Positions 9,442 to 19,501 of a stretch of DNA of 40,846 nucleotides are shown piece by piece (the first letter of the stretch is position 1; each line of letters begins with the position of its first letter). The stretch is from assembly GCA_024709685.1 (NCBI GenBank), contig JANJWF010000187.1:1-40846 (forward strand). The letters run 5' to 3'. The translations under genes and the position numbers were made by a program. Source of the stretch: Thiobacillus sp. (GTDB taxonomy: Bacteria; Pseudomonadota; Gammaproteobacteria; Burkholderiales; Thiobacillaceae). Under the pieces are notes generated by a model. That model worked only from the letters and a program-made list of their open reading frames with translations, made no database searches and was not told the DNA's origin.

Positions 9442-10455
9442 ATGAAGCCGACCCTGACCCGACTGCTCGCGGCGCTGGTGCTGACAGCCGCCGCCCTGCC
9501 CGCGCTGGCTGAACAGGTTGTGGTGTATTCCGCGCGCAACGAACAGCTGATCAAGCCGCTGTTCGATGCGTACACGCGCGACACCGGCGTGCAGATCAAA
9601 TTCATCACCGACAAGGAAGGTCCGCTGATGGCACGCCTGCAGGCCGAGGGCAGGAACACCCCGGCCGACGTGCTGCTGACGGTCGACGCCGGCAACCTGT
9701 GGCAGGCCGCGCAACAGGGCCTGCTGCGCCCCATCCGGTCGAAGACCCTCGAGGCCAACGTGCCGGCCCACTTGCGCGACCCTGACAACGAGTGGTTCGG
9801 CCTGTCGGTGCGTGCCCGCACCCTGGTCTACAACACGCAAAAGGTGAAGCCGGCGGAGCTGTCGACGTACGAGGATCTCGCCAGTCCGAAATGGAAAGGC
9901 CGCCTGTGCCTGCGCACCTCGAAGAAGGTGTACAACCAGAGCCTGGTGGCGATGATGATCAAGGAATACGGCGAGGACAAAACCGAAGCCATGGTGCGCG
10001 GCTGGGTTGCCAATCTGGCGACTTCGCCCTTCCCCGACGACACCAAGGCGATGGAAGCCGTGGCGGCCGGACAGTGCGATGTCACGCTGGTCAATACCTA
10101 TTATTTCGGTCGCCTGATGGAGAAGAATCCCGCTCTGCCACTCGCGATCTTCTGGCCCAACCAGGGCCTGAAGAGCCAGGCCGCCGGCGTGCACGTCAAT
10201 ATCTCCGGCGCGGGCGTGACGCGTCATGCCAAGAACCCTGCCGGCGCGCAGAAGCTGATCGAGTGGCTGTCGTCCGACAAGGCGCAGAACCTGTTCGCCG
10301 ACGTCAACCTGGAATACCCGGTCAATCCCAAAGTGGCGCCCGACAAGACGGTCGCGGCCTGGGGCAGCTTCAGGCAGAACCTCATCAACGTGAAGGAAGC
10401 TGGCAGCCTGCAGGCGAAGGCCGTAAAATTGATGGACCGCGCAGGCTACAAGTAA
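9442..10455 (+). CDS. Fe(3+) ABC transporter substrate-binding protein (FbpA/FutA type)
   Basis: Signal peptide, [52 protein letters not shown] (Tyr iron ligands). Confidence 0.92.
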   Translation: MKPTLTRLLAALVLTAAALPALAEQVVVYSARNEQLIKPLFDAYTRDTGVQIKFITDKEGPLMARLQAEGRNTPADVLLTVDAGNLWQAAQQGLLRPIRSKTLEANVPAHLRDPDNEWFGLSVRARTLVYNTQKVKPAELSTYEDLASPKWKGRLCLRTSKKVYNQSLVAMMIKEYGEDKTEAMVRGWVANLATSPFPDDTKAMEAVAAGQCDVTLVNTYYFGRLMEKNPALPLAIFWPNQGLKSQAAGVHVNISGAGVTRHAKNPAGAQKLIEWLSSDKAQNLFADVNLEYPVNPKVAPDKTVAAWGSFRQNLINVKEAGSLQAKAVKLMDRAGYK

Positions 10456-10475
10456 GCGCCAACCCGCCACCCATC

Positions 10476-12146
10476 TTGTCTGAGACTGTCGCCGTCCCAA
10501 CGCAAACGCCCCCAGCGGGCGTTTTCGTTTTAGCTGCCCGCCGCCCCAGCGGCTGGATGCTGATCGCCCTGGCTGTAGCGGTGCTGGTGATGGTGCCTGT
10601 CGTCGTCACGTTCTCGTCTTTTGCCCAGGTCGAAGGCGACATCCTCCCCCACCTGGCTAAGTTCGTACTCCCTGAACTGGTCGGCAATACGCTGTGGCTG
10701 GTGCTCGGCGTAGGCATCGGCGTCAGCGTGCTGGGCGTCTCGCTCGCCTGGCTCACGGCGATGTGCGAATTTCCCGGCCGCCGCGTGTTCGACTGGGCGC
10801 TCCTGCTGCCGCTGGCGCTGCCTGCCTACGTCACCGCCTTCGTTGCGATCGGCCTCTTGGATTTCACCGGGCCGCTGCAGACCTGGCTGCGCGAGAGCTG
10901 GCGCATCACTGGACTGCCCGAGATCCGCTCGCGCGGCGGCGTCATCCTGGTGATGTCGCTGGCGCTCTATCCCTACGTCTACCTGATTGCCAGGAATGCT
11001 TTCGCCACGCAGGGCGCGATCGCGCTGGAGGCCGCGCAGTCGCTCGGGCTTTCTCGCACCCGGGGCTTCTTCCGGGTGGCCTTGCCGATGGCACGGCCGT
11101 GGATCGCGGCGGGTCTGATGCTCGCACTGATGGAAACGCTGGCCGACTTCGGCACCATGGCGATCTTCAACTACGACACCTTCACCACTGCCATCTACAA
11201 GGCGTGGTACAGCCTGTTTTCCCTGCCGGCGGCGGCGCAGCTTGCCTCGATCCTGATCCTGTTCGTGCTGGTCACGGTGGTGTTCGAGCAGCGCTCGCGC
11301 ACGCAAATGCGCTACGGGGCAGTGGGCCGCAGCGCCGCGTCGCGGCGCATCAGCCTGTCGCCCGCGCTGGCCGGACTGGCCTTTGCCTATGCCGGAGCGG
11401 TGCTGGCGATCGCTTTCCTCATCCCGGTCGCCCAACTGGCGCTGTGGACGCGCGAGGTCGTCGCCACCGACCTCGACACCCGCTACTGGAGCTTCACGTG
11501 GCATTCGGTGCTGCTGGCCGGGATCGGCGCGCTGATGGTGGTTGCCGTCGCCCTGCTGCTCGCCTACGCCGGGCGCCAGCGCCCCGGCAGCGCGATGCTG
11601 TGGACGCAGCGGCTGGCTACCCTCGGCTACGCCTTCCCCGGCGCGGTCCTGGCGGTGGGCCTGTTCATCCCGGTGGCGGCGCTGGACAACTGGTTGATCG
11701 ACACGGGGCACGCGTGGTTCGGCTTCGACGGCACCGAAATTCTCAAGGGCACGCTGCTGGTGATGCTGCTCGCCTACCTGGTGCGCTTTCTCGCCGTGGG
11801 CTTCGGCCCGATCGACAGCGGACTGCACCGTATCACCCGCAACATCGACGAAGCCGCTAAGAATCTCGGCACCGGTACCGGTGCGCTGCTGGCCCGGGTG
11901 CACCTGCCGATGCTGCGCGCCAGCCTGCTGACCGCAGGGGCGCTGGCCTTCGTCGATATCATGAAGGAAATGCCGATCACCCTGATGACCCGGCCGTTCG
12001 GCTGGGACACCCTCGCGGTACGGGTGTTCGAGATGACTTCCGAAGGCGAGTGGGAGCGCGCCGCACTACCTTCGCTCGCCATCGTCATAGCCGGTATCAT
12101 TCCCGTCATTCTCCTTACCTGGCGCGGAGCGCATTCCCATGGCTGA
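10476..12146 (+). CDS. Fe(3+) ABC transporter permease (FbpB type)
   Basis: About 12 TM segments, duplicated permease EAA-like loops (EAAQSLGLSRTRGFFRVALPMARPWI; EAAKNLGTGTGALLARVHLPMLRASL). Start uncertain: TTG 10476 or ATG 10557. Confidence 0.88.
   Translation: MSETVAVPTQTPPAGVFVLAARRPSGWMLIALAVAVLVMVPVVVTFSSFAQVEGDILPHLAKFVLPELVGNTLWLVLGVGIGVSVLGVSLAWLTAMCEFPGRRVFDWALLLPLALPAYVTAFVAIGLLDFTGPLQTWLRESWRITGLPEIRSRGGVILVMSLALYPYVYLIARNAFATQGAIALEAAQSLGLSRTRGFFRVALPMARPWIAAGLMLALMETLADFGTMAIFNYDTFTTAIYKAWYSLFSLPAAAQLASILILFVLVTVVFEQRSRTQMRYGAVGRSAASRRISLSPALAGLAFAYAGAVLAIAFLIPVAQLALWTREVVATDLDTRYWSFTWHSVLLAGIGALMVVAVALLLAYAGRQRPGSAMLWTQRLATLGYAFPGAVLAVGLFIPVAALDNWLIDTGHAWFGFDGTEILKGTLLVMLLAYLVRFLAVGFGPIDSGLHRITRNIDEAAKNLGTGTGALLARVHLPMLRASLLTAGALAFVDIMKEMPITLMTRPFGWDTLAVRVFEMTSEGEWERAALPSLAIVIAGIIPVILLTWRGAHSHG
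10504..10524 (+). terminator. Terminator-like hairpin between substrate-binding protein and permease genes
   Basis: aaacgccc-ccagc-gggcgttt followed by tcgtttta. Confidence 0.45.
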
Positions 12147-12151
12147 GCCCT

Positions 12152-13219
12152 ATGGCTGAACTGGTCCTCGATTCGGTTTCGCAGTCGTACGCCACGCGGC
12201 AGATCATCGCCGACCTCTCCTTCACCCTGCCTGAAGGCGCGATCGGCTGCCTGCTGGGTCCCTCCGGTTGCGGCAAGACGACCGCGCTGCGCTGCATTTC
12301 CGGCTTCGAGCCGATCCAGAGCGGCGAGATCCGCATCGGCGGTGAGGTCGTGAGCCGACCCGGCTGGATGCTGCCCGCCGAGAAGCGCCGGGTCGGCATG
12401 GTATTCCAGGATTACGCACTGTTTCCGCATCTGACAGTGTCGGATAACGTCGGCTTCGGCCTGCGCGGCCAGTCGGCTGCCGAAAAAAAGGCGCGCATCG
12501 TCGAGCTGCTCGAACTGGTCGGCCTCGCGGGCCACGCCGGCCAGTACCCGCATCAGTTGTCCGGCGGCCAGCAGCAGCGCGTGGCGCTGGCCCGTGCACT
12601 GGCCCCGCGCCCGCGCCTGATCCTGATGGACGAGCCCTTCTCCAACCTCGACGTCGAACTGCGCGAACGCCTGTCGCTCGAGGTGCGCGACATCCTCAAG
12701 CGCGAAGCCACCACCGCGCTCATCGTCACCCACGACCAGCACGAAGCTTTCTCCCTGGCCGACTGGGTCGGGGTGATGCACGAGGGCCGCATCCAGCAGT
12801 GGGACACGCCCTACAACCTGTATCACGAGCCGGTCAACCGCTTCGTCGCCGACTTCGTCGGCCAGGGCGCGCTGCTCGCCGGCGAGGTCATCAACGACCA
12901 CCTGGTGGAAATCGAGCTGGGCGTGCTGAATGGCCGCATCCCGGTTGAGTGTGGCGCCGATCGCTGCCACGAATGCGTGCGCGGTTGCCAGGTCGATGTG
13001 CTGCTGCGGCCCGACGACATCGTCCACGACGACGACAGCCTGCTGCTCGCCGAGATCGAAAACAAGGCCTTCCGTGGCGCAGAATTCCTCTACACCCTCA
13101 AATTGCCGAGCGGCCAGCGCGCGCTATCGCTGGTGCCGTCGCATCATAACCACGCCATCGGCGAAAAGATCGGCATCAAACTGGCGGCCGACCACGTCGT
13201 GGCGTTCCGGCGCGAATAA
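12152..13219 (+). CDS. Fe(3+) ABC transporter ATP-binding protein (FbpC type)
   Basis: GPSGCGKTT, LSGGQQQRVALARAL, LILMDEPFSNLD, C-terminal TOBE-like domain. Confidence 0.93.
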   Translation: MAELVLDSVSQSYATRQIIADLSFTLPEGAIGCLLGPSGCGKTTALRCISGFEPIQSGEIRIGGEVVSRPGWMLPAEKRRVGMVFQDYALFPHLTVSDNVGFGLRGQSAAEKKARIVELLELVGLAGHAGQYPHQLSGGQQQRVALARALAPRPRLILMDEPFSNLDVELRERLSLEVRDILKREATTALIVTHDQHEAFSLADWVGVMHEGRIQQWDTPYNLYHEPVNRFVADFVGQGALLAGEVINDHLVEIELGVLNGRIPVECGADRCHECVRGCQVDVLLRPDDIVHDDDSLLLAEIENKAFRGAEFLYTLKLPSGQRALSLVPSHHNHAIGEKIGIKLAADHVVAFRRE

Positions 13220-13234
13220 GCACCGGTACCATCC

Positions 13235-15838
13235 ATGCTTCCTCCCGATGGATCGACCCCTGTGACCGCGCCCCCAGGCAGGCGAGCTCCCGCATACACG
13301 CTGCGCGGCCTGCAGTTCAATGTCGGACTCGGCTTCGCCGTCGCGCTGCTGCTGATGCTTGCGGTGATCGCGCTGGGCGTCACCCAGATGTCGCGTCTCA
13401 ATTCCGAACTTGCGAATGTGGTGCAGGTCAACAACGTCAAGACGCGCCTGGCCTCGCACATGCGCAACGCCATACGCGACAGGCAGATGCTGATGAGCAA
13501 CATCGTGGTCTCGATCGATCCCTGGGAAAAGGACGCGCTCTTCATGCAGTTCCAGGAATACGGCGAACGCTATTCCAAGGACCGCCGCCAGCTGGGCTCC
13601 ATGCTCAGCACGATGGACGAAAAGCTGCTGATGGATGAACTCGACGCCATTACCGCCATCAATCAGCCCGTCATGTTCAGCGTGGTCGAGGCGGCGCTCG
13701 ACGAGAACAATTACGGCGCCCTGACGCTGCTGCAGGAAGAAGCCATCCCGCTGCAAAACCGCCTCGTCGAAGCACTCGACAACATGAACACCCTGCAGCG
13801 CAAAGCCAACGAAGCGGCGCTCGGTAAGACCTTCGCGGCCTACCAGGCAACCCGTAACCTGATGCTGCTGCTCGCCATCTTCGCCACGCTGCTGGCCACA
13901 CTCGTGGCGGTGCTGGTGGGACGCCGCATGGTGACCCAGACGCGGCAGCTGGATACGGAAAAACAGAAATTCCAGACCCTGTTCGAAACCAATTCCGATG
14001 CCGTCGTCATCCTCGAAGACAGGGGCTTCACAGACTGCAACCCGGCGACGTTGTCGCTGTTCGGCATGGATTCGGTCGACGCCTTCCTCCGCACCCCGAT
14101 ATCGCAACTCGGAACGCCGATTCAGCCGAACGGCATGAAGGCCTCCGACCACGCCCAGCAGGCGATCCAGCAGGCCCGCAGCCAGGGCCACGCGGTGATG
14201 GACTGGGAGGGGCGGCGGCAGGACGGCTCGGTTTTTACGGCCGAAATCGCCCTCCACGCGATGCAGCTGGAAGGCAAGCCGGTGATCCAGGCAATCATGC
14301 GCGACGTCTCCGAACGCCGTGCGGCCGAAGCCACGAAGGAGGCCGCACGCGAGGCCGCCCTGCAGATGGCGCGCGCCAAGTCGGAGTTCGTCGCCAACGT
14401 CAGCCACGAAATCCGCACACCCATGCATGGCATTCTGGGCATGAGCGGACTGCTGCTGAAAACGCCGCTCGACGGCAGGCAGCGCGAATATGTCTCCACC
14501 CTGAAAAGCTCGGCGGAAAACCTGCTCACCATCATCAACGACATACTCGACTTCTCCAAGATCGAGGCGGGCAAACTGGCCATCGAGCAGATCGCCTTCT
14601 CGCCGGCTGATCTGGTGCAGGGCGTAGCCGCATTGTTCCAGGGGCGTGCGCTGGAGAAAAACCTGCGCCTGACACTGTCGCTACCCGACAGTCCGCCCCC
14701 GGCCCTGCTGGGCGATCCCACCCGTATCCGCCAGATCCTGCTCAACCTGGTCGACAACGCCATCAAATTTACCGACCAGGGCAAAGTCGAACTGCGCTCG
14801 CACTTCGAACCCGACGCGGACGGAATCGGCTGCCAGTTCCGTGTGCGGGACAGCGGTATCGGCATGAGCGAGGAAACGCTGTCACACCTGTTCCAGGCAT
14901 TTTCACAGGCGGACTCTTCAACCACGCGCCGCTATGGTGGCACCGGCCTGGGGCTTGCGGTCAGCAGCCAGCTGGCGGAACTGATGGGGGGCCAGCTCAC
15001 CGTCGTGAGCGAACCCGGAAAGGGCAGCACCTTCACCCTGTCGCTTATGCTGCCCGCAAGCACGATGCCGCTGGCCGAATTGCCGTCGCCCCCTGAGATT
15101 CTGCTGCAGGGCCGCATCCTGGTCGTTGAAGACCACCCGGTGAATCAGAAAGTGCTGGCGCACCAGTTGCATGAAATGGGGCTGCAGTACGTGGTGGCCT
15201 CCAGCGGCAGGCAGGCACTGGACATCCTGGCTGTGGACGACTTCGACCTTGCCCTGATGGACTGGCAAATGCCTGAAATGGACGGTCTGGAGACCACCCG
15301 GCAGATCCGCCAACTGCCGACGGCGGCCCGTCATATCCCTATCCTCGCGCTGACCGCCAATGCCGGCAGCGGCTTCCGCGAAGCCTGCCTCGCAGCGGGG
15401 GCGAACGATTATCTGAGCAAGCCCTATACCGAGGCTGCGCTGACGACCTTGTTGATGCAGTGGCTGCCGCAGGCCGTCCCCAGCACGACCCAGCGGCCGC
15501 TGCTCGATCTCCCGGCCCTGCATGCGCGCTATCCCGGAAATCCCGGGCTGGTGCAGGAGCTGGAAGCGGTCTTCAATAGCACCACCGAAGCCAGCCTGGC
15601 TGTGCTGAAGCGCGCGATCGCGCAGGGCGAGGCCGAGTCGTGCCGCAGGGAGGCCCACGCGCTGAGAGGCGCGGCAGCCAGTGTGATGGCCACCGCCGTC
15701 CAGGAAGGCGCCACACGCATCGAGGCCCTCGCACAGGAGGGTGACTTCGAAGCCGCCGCAGCCGAACTCGCCGTACTTGAAAATATCTTCCGGGGCGCAT
15801 CCGACCCTGCATTGACGCATGTGTTGCGGCGTGCGTAG
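13235..15838 (+). CDS. Hybrid sensor histidine kinase (PAS-HisKA-HATPase-REC-HPt)
   Basis: FVANVSHEIRTPMHGILG; GGTGLGLAVSSQL; REC ILVVEDHPVNQ...LALMDWQMPEMDG; HPt HALRGAAASV. Confidence 0.94.
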   Translation: MLPPDGSTPVTAPPGRRAPAYTLRGLQFNVGLGFAVALLLMLAVIALGVTQMSRLNSELANVVQVNNVKTRLASHMRNAIRDRQMLMSNIVVSIDPWEKDALFMQFQEYGERYSKDRRQLGSMLSTMDEKLLMDELDAITAINQPVMFSVVEAALDENNYGALTLLQEEAIPLQNRLVEALDNMNTLQRKANEAALGKTFAAYQATRNLMLLLAIFATLLATLVAVLVGRRMVTQTRQLDTEKQKFQTLFETNSDAVVILEDRGFTDCNPATLSLFGMDSVDAFLRTPISQLGTPIQPNGMKASDHAQQAIQQARSQGHAVMDWEGRRQDGSVFTAEIALHAMQLEGKPVIQAIMRDVSERRAAEATKEAAREAALQMARAKSEFVANVSHEIRTPMHGILGMSGLLLKTPLDGRQREYVSTLKSSAENLLTIINDILDFSKIEAGKLAIEQIAFSPADLVQGVAALFQGRALEKNLRLTLSLPDSPPPALLGDPTRIRQILLNLVDNAIKFTDQGKVELRSHFEPDADGIGCQFRVRDSGIGMSEETLSHLFQAFSQADSSTTRRYGGTGLGLAVSSQLAELMGGQLTVVSEPGKGSTFTLSLMLPASTMPLAELPSPPEILLQGRILVVEDHPVNQKVLAHQLHEMGLQYVVASSGRQALDILAVDDFDLALMDWQMPEMDGLETTRQIRQLPTAARHIPILALTANAGSGFREACLAAGANDYLSKPYTEAALTTLLMQWLPQAVPSTTQRPLLDLPALHARYPGNPGLVQELEAVFNSTTEASLAVLKRAIAQGEAESCRREAHALRGAAASVMATAVQEGATRIEALAQEGDFEAAAAELAVLENIFRGASDPALTHVLRRA

Positions 15839-15868
15839 GATGGAACCCGTCACCGTCCAGGAGAAGTC

Positions 15869-16570
15869 ATGATGCACAGGTATTTGTTTGCTCTCGCCTG
15901 GCTTTGCAGCCTGCCGGCATTTTCCGCCGATCCTCCTCCCCCGCCAGCCGAAAAACCCGAAAGCTGGATCGGCGTCACACCGACCCCCTATGGCCCCATG
16001 CTGATCCAGCAGGACCTGCCGCCGCCCTATCGCGACTATCAGATGAACCGCATCCTGACGCCCGAGGAGAGGAAGCGCTGGTGGGAGACGACGATCCCCG
16101 CGATGGGCAGCGTGATGCAGATGGACGCGCGCGAGGCGATGAATCACTTCGCGGTCAAATACAAGGTGAAACCGGGTATCAGCTTCGATCACGTGGTCGA
16201 GTCGATGATGCTGCGCGCGAACCAGGTCAACCTGAAGTTCGTCGGCAGCAACCTGATCTGGAAGGAATTCCGCGCGATGCTCGGCGACACCAGCGCCCCC
16301 CGGGTCGAAGTGTTCAGTTTCTGCGACATCGCAGTCGGCCGCGAACTGCTGAGAACCATCCCGGAAATGGTCGTGTTCCTGCCCTGCCGCATCGCGGTGA
16401 TGGAAGACGCCGACAAGAACATCTGGGTGCTCACGATGGACTGGGACATCACCTGGCTCGAACTGGCCGGCAAGCAGGCGGGCATCACCCCGGAATTGCG
16501 CAAGGGCGCCATGGACATCCGCGAAAAGCTGGACAGCGTGATGCGTGCAGGCGCCAGCGGCGACCTGTAA
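15869..16570 (+). CDS. Secreted DUF302-like protein
   Basis: Signal peptide; AVKYKVKPGISFDHVVESMMLRANQVNLKFVG...FSFCDIAVGRELLRTIPEMVVFLPCRIAVMED resembles DUF302. Confidence 0.7.
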   Translation: MMHRYLFALAWLCSLPAFSADPPPPPAEKPESWIGVTPTPYGPMLIQQDLPPPYRDYQMNRILTPEERKRWWETTIPAMGSVMQMDAREAMNHFAVKYKVKPGISFDHVVESMMLRANQVNLKFVGSNLIWKEFRAMLGDTSAPRVEVFSFCDIAVGRELLRTIPEMVVFLPCRIAVMEDADKNIWVLTMDWDITWLELAGKQAGITPELRKGAMDIREKLDSVMRAGASGDL

Positions 16571-16639
16571 CCCCCCGGACGCACGTCTCACTCCGCGCCT
16601 GCCCACCGCAGGCGCGCATCAGGCGTCGGGCTCTATAGC

Positions 16640-17554
16640 CCGCCCCCTCCCACTGGGACTCACCGCTTGCGGATCGGCTCCCAAAGCGGCGGCCAAGGCG
16701 GCGCCGCGCGTCGTGGTCGTCGGCGGTGGTTTCGGCGGCGCCACCTGCGCCAAATATCTGCGCATTTACGACCCCGCACTCAAGGTCACCCTGGTCGAGC
16801 AGAACACCAGCTACATCACCTGTCCCGGCGGCAACTGGATGCTGGGCGGACTGCGCAAGATCGGGGACCTCACCCAGAACTACGCTGCGCTACGCGACAA
16901 ACACGGCATCAACGTGGTGCACGACCGGGTAACCGGGGTCGACCCTGGCAAGCGCCTCGTCGCGCTGGCCAGCGGCAAAACGATCGAATACGATGATCGA
17001 ATGGGTACCCGCATCCAAGGGCGGCGAGGTCGTCCGCGTCGAGGCCAAGGCCGGGCGGATACATACCCTCGACGGAAGCGCGCACAAGGCGGACGTCGTG
17101 AACATTCATCCCGCCGCAGCGCGCCGCGCAGATCGCCGTCGCAACCGGATTGTCCAACGATTCCGGCTGGTGCCCGGTGGATCAGCACACCTTCGAGTCC
17201 ACGCTCGTGCCCGGCATCCACGTGATCGGCGACTCGTCGGTCGCAGGCGCCCTGCCCAAGTCCGGGCACACTGCAAACAACATCGGCAAAATGACCGCGG
17301 CAGCCATCGTCTCGCTGTTCCGGGGCACCAAGCCGCCGCTTCCCTCGCACGTCAACACCTGCTACAGCCTGGTCGGTCCCGAGTACGGCATCAGCGTTGC
17401 AGCGGTTTATCGCCTGGACAAAGATGGCCAACTTGCAGGCATCAAGGGCGCTGGAGGCCTCAGCCCGATGGAGGCACCCCCTCTGCAACGCAGCCAGGAA
17501 GCCGGTTTCGCGCAGGGCTGGTACGAGAGCATCACCGCCGATTCCTTCGGCTGA
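16640..17554 (+). pseudogene. fccB: Decayed flavocytochrome c sulfide dehydrogenase flavoprotein subunit (fccB-like)
   Basis: Frame 1: LPLGLTACGSAPKAAAKAAPRVVVVGGGFGGATCAKYLRIYDPALKVTLVEQN...GKTIEYD; frame 2: MIEWVPASKGGEVVRVEAKAGRIHTLDGSAHKADVVN; frame 3: GLSNDSGWCPVDQHTFESTLVPGIHVIGDSSVAGALPKSGHTANNIGK...NTCYSLVGPEYGISVAAVYRL. Middle segment missing. Confidence 0.85.
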
Positions 17555-17576
17555 TCGTCGCCTGCCTGTGCGGTAA

Positions 17577-17616
17577 GGCAAGGGCCGCTACCAGACAGTC
17601 GGCCCTTGCCGTTTTT
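17577..17616 (+). terminator. Rho-independent terminator
   Basis: ggcaagggcc (17577-17586) / ggcccttgcc (17601-17610) followed by gttttt. Confidence 0.85.
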
Positions 17617-17673
17617 GGAAGCCGAAACGAATCGGCTATAGTGCCCAGCCACCAATCGACCCAGCTTCGACAC

Positions 17674-18708
17674 ATGGCTTCGCTCACTCAACCCTTCGCT
17701 TCAACGGCCGCACTGGAACAAGGTTTCGCCGGCGGGCTCGCTGCGATGCTGGATGCCCATCACGGACTCGGCGTGTATATCCTCGTACTGGCCAACGCCG
17801 CCTACGATAAAACCCTGTGGACACAGCTCGCGCCCGCCCTGGCGGCGCGCCATGTCGAACTTGCCGCTGCCCTGACCGAAACACTCAGGCGCGGCCAGAG
17901 ACTCACCGAGCCGGACGATGACGTGCTGGTTTTTCTCAAGCTCAACACCGTTGGCCTCGAACACCTTGGCGCCATGGAAAGCCGCCGCGCCGGACGGTGG
18001 GACGTCATGTTCAACCCCATCCGTGCGTTGCGCCCGCCGCGCATGAGCGGTCAGAAATTCGAGGCTTTGCTGCGCCCCTTCGATCGAGCGGGCTTCCACT
18101 TCAACAAGCCCTTCCTCGCGAAGGAGGTTCTGTGGGAAGGCGATCTCGCCGGCAAGCCCGCACGCCTGCTGTACAACAAGTTCCCTTTCGCACACCTGCA
18201 CGGCCTCCTGGTGCCCGAGCCGCTGCGCGAGATGCCGCAATATCTCACGCCGGAACTACATGGCTGGGCCTGGGAGTTGTGCGCGCAATCCGGCGTGCCC
18301 GGCCTGTGCCTGGGCTACAACAGCTACGGCGCGGGCGCTTCGGTCAACCATCTTCACTTCCAGAGCTTCGTGCAGGCGAATCCACTTCCGGTGCAGGACG
18401 CCCACTTTGTCCACAACGGCGGTACAGAGCCCTATGCGTTGCCCTGCCAGCGCTTCACCACACCCGTCGAAGCCTGGCTCGAACTCGACCGGCTGCACCA
18501 GCAGGACACCCCTTACAACCTGATCTACAGCAAAGACTGTCTGCACCTCGTCGCCCGGGTGCCGCAGGACAGCGACACCCTCAGCGCACAAGGCCGTGGC
18601 TACGGCTGGAGCGAAATGGCTGGCGCCGTCACCCTGTTCAGCAGGGAGGCCTACGAAGGCCTGGGCCCGACGGAGTTTGAAACCGAACTCGCGGCCTTTG
18701 CTCCCTGA
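17674..18708 (+). CDS. HIT/GalT-superfamily nucleotidyltransferase/phosphorylase-like protein
   Basis: LYNKFPFAHLHGLLVPEP and ASVNHLHFQSF (HxHxQ-like) motifs; start ATG 17674 after terminator. Confidence 0.6.
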   Translation: MASLTQPFASTAALEQGFAGGLAAMLDAHHGLGVYILVLANAAYDKTLWTQLAPALAARHVELAAALTETLRRGQRLTEPDDDVLVFLKLNTVGLEHLGAMESRRAGRWDVMFNPIRALRPPRMSGQKFEALLRPFDRAGFHFNKPFLAKEVLWEGDLAGKPARLLYNKFPFAHLHGLLVPEPLREMPQYLTPELHGWAWELCAQSGVPGLCLGYNSYGAGASVNHLHFQSFVQANPLPVQDAHFVHNGGTEPYALPCQRFTTPVEAWLELDRLHQQDTPYNLIYSKDCLHLVARVPQDSDTLSAQGRGYGWSEMAGAVTLFSREAYEGLGPTEFETELAAFAP

Positions 18709-18719
18709 GCACGCCCGAC

Positions 18720-19484
18720 TTAAAGCTCGATCACCTGGCCCTGTATCAAGGCCTCCACCCCCCAGCCGGACGCCGCCTCACGCAGTTCTTCCATGATCGC
18801 CACCTCGTTGCCCGGCTTCAGATGGGTGATCCAGATCTCGGGGCCGACGCTGAGCATGCCGAGTTCCGCCGCCAGCGAGTCCGGCCAGTGATGCCTGGAA
18901 GCCCGGGCGACGTCGGCCCGTTCGTTCTCGAACGATGTCTCGATGATGAGGTGGCGCAGGTCGGGGATGGCGTTGAGCGCGGCAACGAAAGCATCGCTGT
19001 GTGTGGTGTCGCCGCTGAACACCAGGCTGCCGGCTGCAGTGGACAGATGCAGGCCGCACGCCGGCACCACGTGATTGGCCGGCAAAGGACGGAAGCTGCG
19101 CCCCGCCAGGGTGAACGTCTGGCCGAAATCCAGCGGCTCGAAACGCAGCCATGGCGACTCCGCACTCGGGATGACGCGAAAGTCCGGCCACAGATGCCAG
19201 TTGAACAGATGGGTTGCCAGCACCTGCAGTACCTCCGGCAGTGCGTGCACGGTCACCGGGGTGCCACGCAGGTCGCCCACGCTGTCGAGCAGGAGCGGCA
19301 GGCCCAGCACGTGGTCGAGGTGGGCATGGGTAAGAAACACGTGGTCGATCTTCAGGAGTTGCTCGAAGTCGAGCGTGGTGAGGCCGCTGCCGGCGTCGAT
19401 CAGCACGTCGTCGTCGACCAGCAGGCTGGTGGTGTGGCGCCCGCTGCCGATGCCGCCGCTGCAGCCCAATACGGTGAGTTTCAT
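18720..19484 (-). CDS. MBL-fold metallohydrolase, putative class II 3',5'-cyclic-nucleotide phosphodiesterase
   Basis: MKLTVLGCSGGIGSGRHTTSLLVDDDVLIDAGSG; metal motif THAHLDH; FSGDTTHS; ITHLKPGNE. Confidence 0.82.
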   Translation of the reverse strand: MKLTVLGCSGGIGSGRHTTSLLVDDDVLIDAGSGLTTLDFEQLLKIDHVFLTHAHLDHVLGLPLLLDSVGDLRGTPVTVHALPEVLQVLATHLFNWHLWPDFRVIPSAESPWLRFEPLDFGQTFTLAGRSFRPLPANHVVPACGLHLSTAAGSLVFSGDTTHSDAFVAALNAIPDLRHLIIETSFENERADVARASRHHWPDSLAAELGMLSVGPEIWITHLKPGNEVAIMEELREAASGWGVEALIQGQVIEL

Positions 19485-19501
19485 CGCTATTCTTGTCGTG
19501 G

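Noticed and set aside
9792-10475. N-terminal extension of the 784-aa permease ORF
   Set aside because: Out-of-frame overlap with the substrate-binding protein gene.
14918-16606. 562-aa minus-strand ORF
   Set aside because: Antisense shadow of the histidine kinase and DUF302-like gene.
16993-17673. N-terminal extension of the 571-aa ORF
   Set aside because: Covers a frame of the decayed fccB and reads through a terminator; real CDS begins at 17674.
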